Shown here piece by piece: positions 57,395 through 64,000 of a stretch of DNA of 64,000 nucleotides (within the stretch, counting starts at the first letter, position 1; each line of letters begins with the position of its first letter). The notes below the pieces were generated by a model. It saw nothing but the letters and a program-made list of their open reading frames with translations. It made no database searches and was not told the origin of the DNA. The position numbers and the translations under genes are program-made. The DNA is from Telmatactis stephensoni (lineage: Eukaryota > Cnidaria > Anthozoa > Actiniaria > Isophelliidae): contig JALIZF010001863.1 in NCBI GenBank assembly GCA_029948255.1, forward strand, positions 940,501 through 1,004,500, written 5' to 3'.

Positions 57395-59242
57395 GGTGTT
57401 TCAAAGTAGTTGTTGAGGCGCTACACCTCTCATTCTAAATTCGCAATTCAATAGACTTCTTCTCGTCGGATCAAAATATCCTTTAGACCAATTATCAAGC
57501 AAAGATTGAATTTTTGAATGATAGTAATTTTAAGTCAATCTGTGTTTTTACAGCAAAAATAATCAGTGATCGTTTAAATCAGTCTTTCTAAAATATCTCC
57601 CGTTTACGATGAGCTTTTGAAAAACGAAAACATAGGCCTAAATTTTACATTTATGCACACATACTTATAGTAAAATCAGAGAGTTTAAACAGAGCAATTT
57701 CGAGTTCTAGACGCAAACATTTTTTATGCGTATTTTGCGTCGCAAAAACTAAGGTATAGCTTGTCACGCAGAAAAGAAATACTCGGCGCTCAAACATATG
57801 CGCCAAAATACTGAAAACACGTTGCTATATTGTTGTTCTTTCTCTCTGGTAAATTGCACTTGTTTAAGTGTTCATTTGGCGGAGTTATGATTTTTCTTCT
57901 GATAGTATGTGGAATTCACTAGCTGCGACAATTTTAACTTTCAAGCGGCGTAAGAGATATCTCTTCAAGTCATCACTGTTATAGAGCCCAAAATCATGGA
58001 TATACTCACTCAAAGTATCATAAAACACGCAGCAGAAATTTATTAAATTTGATGTAAAGCAACATTTTAAAATTTCACTTAAATACAGTGCTTTAAACGC
58101 GCCGGAGTAGAATCAAACCCGTGTGTACAAATGCATGACGATGGCGTGATGCTTGCTAATTATGTCACGCTACATTCCTTTGCGCCCGTGTTCGACGCAT
58201 TTGCATATAGCCTTTACAATTCATTTCGATGCAATGCATGCAACTAAAAGTTGGAGAAGTAAAAAAAAAAAAAAAAACCGTAGACTTGCTGCACGTTTGG
58301 CAAGAGAAAAAAGATGGGAGAATGTTTTGGACTGTGGCGCGGATGCGGAAGAATGTTGCACGGAGCCTCCAGTGCTACGTTCCCAATTTCCACAGGAAAA
58401 CGTAGAAAGGAATTACATTGTAAATTTGAAAGTACTGTCAGAAGGCCTCAAAGAATGCATCTCCTGCAGAAATGGTCCTTTATCCTTGGAAACGTCGAAG
58501 TCAATGAAAACAAAGATTGCAAAGGCTGGCATCGACTTCCGTCAACTACAACGCGTATTCTCTAGACATGGTTCAAAGGGACATTTAGCTCTCCTAATAA
58601 CGACCCCTCCCTCTCAACCACGAGTAACAAAGAACTCGAGAGTGCTGACAAATATTTTGAACTTTTTTACAATCAGCAAATAATCACAAAGAATTACTTT
58701 TGTGTCATTTATGATTGAGCTTTTTTTTCCTTCTATTTATTTTTCATATTCCTTCCATTTCAATCCCTTTCATTTTAAAATATCCAGACCATTTACACCA
58801 TTTTCATTAAAAGCATCTATCTGAGGATAAGTACTTTCTATAAGAAGAAGAAAATGTGCTTGTTTTGCAAAGAGTTTATAAATCTTACGAAATAATACCA
58901 AAAGTGCCCCTAATTGTCTCGCCTTTGACTTCACCTCTTATAATTTTACATTTTAAAATTTCGTACAATTATGCTATTTTATTGGAGGAGCCGCAACTAA
59001 TTTTTCCAATTTCGAGTTTTGTGTGATCCTTTCAGTATAGTTCCTAGTTCAAATAAAACCGTGGTATGCCAATGCGTCGTAACACGGTCGCGAAGGAATT
59101 AATATAAAATTACTATCATTCAAAAATTCAATCTTTGCTTGATAATTGGTCTAAAGGATATTTTGATCCGACGAGAAGAAGTCCATGAAATTTCAAATTT
59201 CAAATGAGAGGTGTAGCGCGTCAACAACTACTTTGAAACACC
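57395..59242 (+). mobile_element. 1.85 kb TTAA-type element with transposase remnant
   Basis: Inverted ends GGTGTTTCAAAGTAGTTGTT extend about 150 bases through AATATCCTTTAGACCAATTA. TTAA lies at 59243-59246 and near 57386. It is the only TTAA element here with a plausible coding remnant. Confidence 0.7.
58162..58683 (+). pseudogene. possible Kolobok-type transposase N-terminal remnant
   Basis: A frame of about 170 codons. A basic segment (RSKKKKKNRRLAARLAREK) is followed by NYIVNLKVLSEGLKECISCR and a Leu-rich piece. The order basic region, then IV-LxxLxxGL-C-x2-C-x4-LSL is reminiscent of the conserved domain found in Kolobok/Mutator-like transposases of animals. The second Cys pair and the catalytic DDE region are missing. 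The start could be 58162 or 58234. It lies inside the TTAA element, which fits Kolobok, whose target duplications are TTAA. Confidence 0.35.
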
Positions 59243-59367
59243 TTAACTCTAATTTATTTGAGAAATATTTGCTCATTTATTGTCATTGCTGTTAATTACT
59301 TCAATTATTTTGTATGTGTTTTTGTTGCTGCTGTTGTTGTTTGGGGTTTTTTTTTCGGCTTCTTTTA

Positions 59368-59643
59368 GGGAGCATTCATTTTTTAGGAGGGGGGGTGGGG
59401 GGGGGGGGTGGGGGACGGTAGGCCGGAGGAATTGCAGGAATCAAATACAAAAAATATGCAATCCCCCACAGTAAGCCGGAATTGAACTATATTAATGACC
59501 CATCCCACTTCCAAATATGAAAATAGGGTCCCTTGACCTGGTTTAACTTTCAGAAAAACACGACCCACCCCCTTTCATAGAGTAAATTTCTTTTGGCCCA
59601 CCTTCCTCCGCCCCAGCCCCGCTCCTAAAAAATGAATGCACCC
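59368..59643. mobile_element. 276-base MITE with TTA target duplication
   Basis: The ends GGGAGCATTCATTTTTTAGG and an inverse variant are flanked by TTA (59365-59367 and 59644-59646). The paralogous sequence at 46805-46825 reads CTTCTTTTACCGGTTCAC with one TTA, an exact empty site. A TTA duplication fits PIF/Harbinger. Confidence 0.85.
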
Positions 59644-59873
59644 TTACCGGTTCACATCGAATTCCAAGAAAACAAACTGATCACTTCTGAACTAAAGGAA
59701 GTCTCAAAACAGTGGCATGCAAACTGTCCTTTGACATTGAAACAACAACTAAACAAACTTAACTGTGCTCTATTTCCACCAGAGCAAGAGTAATTAATTA
59801 ATTAATTAATCAATTAATCAATCAAAATCAATTAATCAATTAAACAATAAAAATAATAGAGTTTAGGTTTAAG

Positions 59874-60276
59874 AGCCTTGAGCGCGCCATGGCGAAATTG
59901 AAATAACCCGAGGGCGCTGTTAAACGCTAAAACTTTCCTCTGAAACTTGCCTCAATCGCAGTTGCGCGCGAGACAAGTTTCACAACGTATTGCATCGTGT
60001 AACATGGTCATTTAGCTGAAGCTTTACCCGGGTCGGTTTCACGAGACGGTTTCACGAAAAGTCGAACTGCTTTCTACTTCTGCAACAGAATCTTGTGCTG
60101 TGGACAAGTTTCAGGACGAAACTTCAGCGTGTAACATCCCTTATGAAACTCGTCTCGCATCGGCGATCAAGACAAGTTTCAGATAAAAGTTTTAGCGTGT
60201 AACAGCGCCTTTAGTCGCCGCAAACATCGCACAGACATCAATACTGAGTTTCGCTCTCTTAGTATTATGGTCTCTT
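59874..60276. mobile_element. second copy of the nested MITE pair
   Basis: Collinear with 47058-47490; inner element about 59912-60214. Confidence 0.65.
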
Positions 60277-61072
60277 ACTTTAACTATAAATTCGGCTATT
60301 TTTAGAACTTACTGCTCGACCAGGATAATTCATGACTCTTTAATACTTACTATATTAAATGAAAGAAAAACTTGAATCTCAGTACCGCTTATTGATTTTC
60401 CTTTTTTTTTTTTTGTATATATATGTTTCTAGTTTGTGTGTGCTACCTTCTGCTTCAATTTAGTTTAAATTTATGAATAAAAAGCATTGAATTTCCAATA
60501 TTATTTCTCACTATTTCGTAATAATACTTTTTTACATAAAGAATTAATATATTTTGTTTGTCGTTATGGAAGCTTATAGGTAGATAAAAAGATTTTACTC
60601 GCAAAAAATCCCCTTGTGTTAACATATACACGAGTTCACAGTGTTATCGATTTTAAGAGGATGAGTAGCAGAGCTCACACTAAATTTCACCATTTTGGCG
60701 AAGTAGAAAAAACTTTTCTCCTATTGGAAATCAGTTTAAGTGTTTTAAATTTCATGAGATATTTTAACTTGAATATCGTTTGCTCTTGTAAAGTCTATAG
60801 TTTGTCGTAGAAAAAAAATATTCAAAAATATTGCTCTATATATATGGTTTTGTACTTTTGTATTTTTTGAAGCAAAATTAAATGCATGTTGAATCGATAG
60901 CCGAAAACCCGGCAGAAGTTGTATTTGTCATGGAACTAACAAAAACAATTTCAGTCCGGTCCTTTTTTAATTGTGATTTAAGTCGGTCGAAAACAAGAAG
61001 CTTTTAAAAAGACCAAGGAAAACACATTTTCATGGAAAATTGACTTTTATAGGAAAGCATGCAAGGATTGTC

Positions 61073-61372
61073 GGTTGATTAGACCTCTCGCCTCTCAACT
61101 CATCACTGTTGTCCCTGGTTCGATTCCCGGATTGGGCACTTTATGTTAGTTGAGTTTGTGAGTTCGTTCTCTTCCTCGCCTCGATAGTTTTTCTCCGTGT
61201 CTTCTGGTTTTCCTCCGTCCATCGAAAACGAACTGGTGAGTTGAGAGAGTTGGATGTTTAGAATATTTAATGTAGTAAAGGAGTGTGTGAGAGGGTATAA
61301 GGATTTCTCCATTGTAAAGTGTATGCATTGAGGCGTTGTGAAATGCACCATATAAACTCACCTAAAATAATT
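61073..61372 (+). mobile_element. SINE family A copy
   Basis: Same as 32670-32970, with box B GGTTCGATTCCC. Confidence 0.8.
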
Positions 61373-61527
61373 ACAATTATTAGTTCCGTTGGAAAGACTT
61401 TAGCAAAAGTGATATTTAACTAATGTTTTGGTAAAGAAATGAAAAAAATTCTTTTATTTTATGAGGATATAAACATTATTAGCAGTGACCCGCTAGTTTA
61501 TAATGGCCCTCAAATAAGAATCCCATG

Positions 61528-61690
61528 CAACTGGCAAGGAGACAGCATCGGGTCGAGAACCTGGATTCGAAATAGGGGTTGCCCGGAACAAATTCAGCCT
61601 GCTGAGCAAGTGGCCAGAGCGGGACTCGAACTCGGGACCACTGGATTGCGAGAACGACGCTCTGACAACTCGACCATGCTGCTTCCTATA
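61528..61690 (-). mobile_element. SINE family C copy
   Basis: Same as 33135-33285, with boxes A and B retained on the minus strand. Confidence 0.8.
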
Positions 61691-62525
61691 AAGAACCGAT
61701 CATCTAAATGCGGAAAACTAAAGAAAAGTAAAGCGCCATTGTTGCAGACCATCAACAAAATTCGACTTCATGAATAGAGGATATTACATGGCCGTGCGGA
61801 GATACATCACCTTGCACATTTACGTTAGTGACTAGGAACTTCCTCATCTCATATTTAATAAATCCTTACATCACCACGTATATAGAACCAGCTTGACGAG
61901 TTAGCTACGTCGTCACAACTATGAAACGCTAATCTGAGCTCGATATAAATGTTACTGCCCTGTATGACTCGAACACTACTCAAACACACACGTACTTGGA
62001 AAACACACTCTACAATCTTGCACTTAGGAATACAACATTAAAGTGAGCTGGTTTGAGTAGACCTCGAGAGCAGAAAACGGGCCTCTAAGGAAGGCCTTCT
62101 AAAAACGCTAATTGTCGTCCCACTGGCTCTGTAAGTCCACCAGTTATTAAATGCTACCAATAAAATAACAGAATTAGAACCTAGTCTCCGTTAATCACAT
62201 GCAGTTAGGCCAAGAGAGCTCGTAACTATATGCATGATTACAGAAAAAAAAAACGTATTTTCTCACACGCAGTTGAAAAAAAATAAACAGTAGCGTAGCT
62301 GCTTTTCAAGTGGCCATGAGTTGATAAGGAACTTATTCCAGAATTAATAAGAACAAAAGCTATAATTTATTGTATAAACTAAAAGAATTAATAAAGAATT
62401 ACTGGGTCTCTACTCATAATTATAAGGACACATATTTGTATTATCACGTAAAGATAGTTACTTAGGACTGTACTTTCCAATCAACACTGAGTGTACCCCG
62501 AACTTGCCTCGCTAGTTTGTACAAA

Positions 62526-62870
62526 GACTAGCTAAAGAGTGTGCGAGTGTGACAAATGTCGATAGTCCCGGACTATCGATATTTGTCACACTCGCACACT
62601 CTTTAGCTAGTCTTTATTTGTCTATTAATTGTTTCTTGTTTGACGCACCCTCTTTCACTATAACCCAAACAGACCAACGTAGGGTTTCTCTTTGACTCCA
62701 AACGTTATGTAAACAGGAAATTAGATTTAGTTTAGTTATTATATAAGTTATATAATAACTAAACTAAATCTAATTTCCCAGTTACATTACGTTTGAAGTC
62801 AAAGAGAAACACTACGTTGATCTGTTTGGGTTATAGTGAAAGAGGGTGCGTCAAACCGCAAGAAACAACA
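62526..62870. repeat. two adjacent spacerless palindromes
   Basis: The first is centred at about 62571 with 43-base arms (TAGCTAAAGAGTGTGCGAGT and its inverse). The second is centred near 62745 with arms of about 125 bases. Single-copy versions of both arms exist at 35700 and 40600-40690. Confidence 0.85.
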
Positions 62871-63199
62871 TTAATAGACAAATCCAAAAATAATAAGGGT
62901 CAAGATTACAACACTACATGCTTAACTACTCAAAAATACATTGAGGTTAATAAATACATAATTGCTGGAAATCTGTACACAAGAACATTGGCTAATCCGG
63001 ACTTTCTAACTTCTATATAAAACCACCCATGAATTTATTACTCTCTTTTACTCCGTCAAAGTGCCAAGACTCGAGACGTCAGTAACATATTTCTATTTTA
63101 TACGGAAATACAAATTTCAGTTCACCTCTTGCTGAAAGCTAAAAGCTTACTTGTGATTGGTTAGTCTGTCTCTAAATTTCGCATCCTTTATAAGATTGC

Positions 63200-63338
63200 T
63201 AGTGATTGGTTGGTTTACACATCACGTGTTGCACATGTCAATCAATGATACTGACATCAATCTTGAGTTTGTCTTCGATATTTCGAGCAAACAAGTGTTG
63301 CGTTCTAAGATCTCGGTGTTCTAAAAGGCCATCCTAAA
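63200..63338 (+). promoter_or_regulatory. conserved 5' flank of Ly6-type first exon, copy 5
   Basis: Inverted CCAAT (GTGATTGGTTGG), CACGTG and CACATG all retained. Confidence 0.5.
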
Positions 63339-63396
63339 ATGAAGCCAATTGTCCTGGTTTTGTCTGTTTGCCTTCTTTTGGCCATCTTCCATCCAG
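63339..63396 (+). CDS. signal-peptide exon of a Ly6/uPAR-type protein, copy 5
   Basis: MKPIVLVLSVCLLLAIFHP with phase-1 donor CCAG|gtatat. Its three-finger exon, if present, would lie beyond the window, given the 3.8 kb intron of copy 2. Confidence 0.65.
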
Positions 63397-64000
63397 GTAT
63401 ATGGTGATTCTTTTGTAATTAAGGGCATTTTTCAATATATCGAGTAATGATGACTAGCTACAAGTTGCCAAAAACTGGCTCTTCCTGCAAGTCTTAACTC
63501 ATATCTTCGCTTTGAATTGACCATATGGTGCCTATAAACTCTATTTAGCTAGAAAAAATATAAAATAACTAATTATAAAGATAAACATTGATAAAATGTC
63601 TGTTGAAAGCTGCTTTTGGGTACAAAGTCTTTATTTCACTTCCAATTTGTTCACTTTTCTTTTATTCACACACCCACACACACACATATATATATACAAT
63701 AAATAATATTTACAAGTAATAACTTAGTTTTGTAATAATAGAATATTAATGGAATATTATAATGGTATAAAAATATGTAAATGAATGAAATGTGTGTGGC
63801 AGCTAAAGTAGTTTAAACTTTCGATTTGGCTGCCACCATGAAATAGAAGTTGAATATTTAGTACTGAGTACGGCCTGATTTTTTTGTATTTATATGTAGG
63901 GGACCGAAAAAAAAGGAACTAAGAAGTTACATAAGTATAAGTAAGAGATCAGAGTAGTAAATTCATAATTAAAATAAACAGATAAAGAACTTATAATCAT

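Larger units (their letters stand above)
60370..62570. repeat. segmental duplication block, copy 3
   Basis: Collinear with 31190-34440 plus 35496-35745 but without the elements at 31723-32220 and 34477-35486, so it supplies their empty sites. Confidence 0.8.

Noticed and set aside
55912..57404. Repeated 69-to-82-codon frames (FVGHEFQSRLFTSKPCP type) at several loci
   Set aside because: They lie at the termini of the palindromic TTAA family and appear on both arms, so they are inverted-repeat sequence rather than genes.

Overview
This is animal nuclear DNA, most likely from an anthozoan cnidarian such as a stony coral. That is an inference from the AT-rich composition, the GT-AG introns, the tRNA-derived SINEs, the LINE remnant and the very dense load of inverted-repeat DNA transposons. 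There is no operon structure and no rRNA, free-standing tRNA gene or CRISPR array. Two genuine host loci are supported; almost everything else is transposons and segmental duplication.

Region 1 (1-8.6 kb) holds the 5' half of a minus-strand gene. Nine coding exons plus a likely 5' untranslated exon join in a consistent reading frame. Seven of them are microexons of 21-42 bases that build a short, highly charged segment. Longer exons then encode a helical region, and the gene probably continues past base 1. A LINE 3' end, a SINE, microsatellites and several MITEs sit in its introns.

Region 2 (9-20 kb) has no recognised host gene. It holds a complex of foldback elements (9.1-15.7 kb), a 2.33 kb element with minisatellite-bearing inverted ends (16.7-19.06 kb) with another element nested inside, and a 71/80-base satellite.

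Region 3 (20-64 kb) is a repeatedly duplicated Ly6/uPAR-type (three-finger) locus. Five near-identical promoter plus signal-peptide first exons lie at 23.5, 24.9, 46.6, 55.8 and 63.3 kb, all on the plus strand. Only one three-finger-domain exon is present (28.7 kb), and it carries a one-base frame break. Paralogous blocks (21.0-22.3, 31.2-35.8 and 60.4-62.6 kb; 46.1-47.6 against 55.2-60.4 kb) act as natural empty sites. They let several transposon insertions be defined to the base: TTAA (Kolobok/piggyBac type), TA, TTA, 9-base (Mutator type), and a T|T insertion of a tandem Helentron/DINE-like element with internal minisatellites. Several elements carry what look like captured 5' or 3' ends of host genes.
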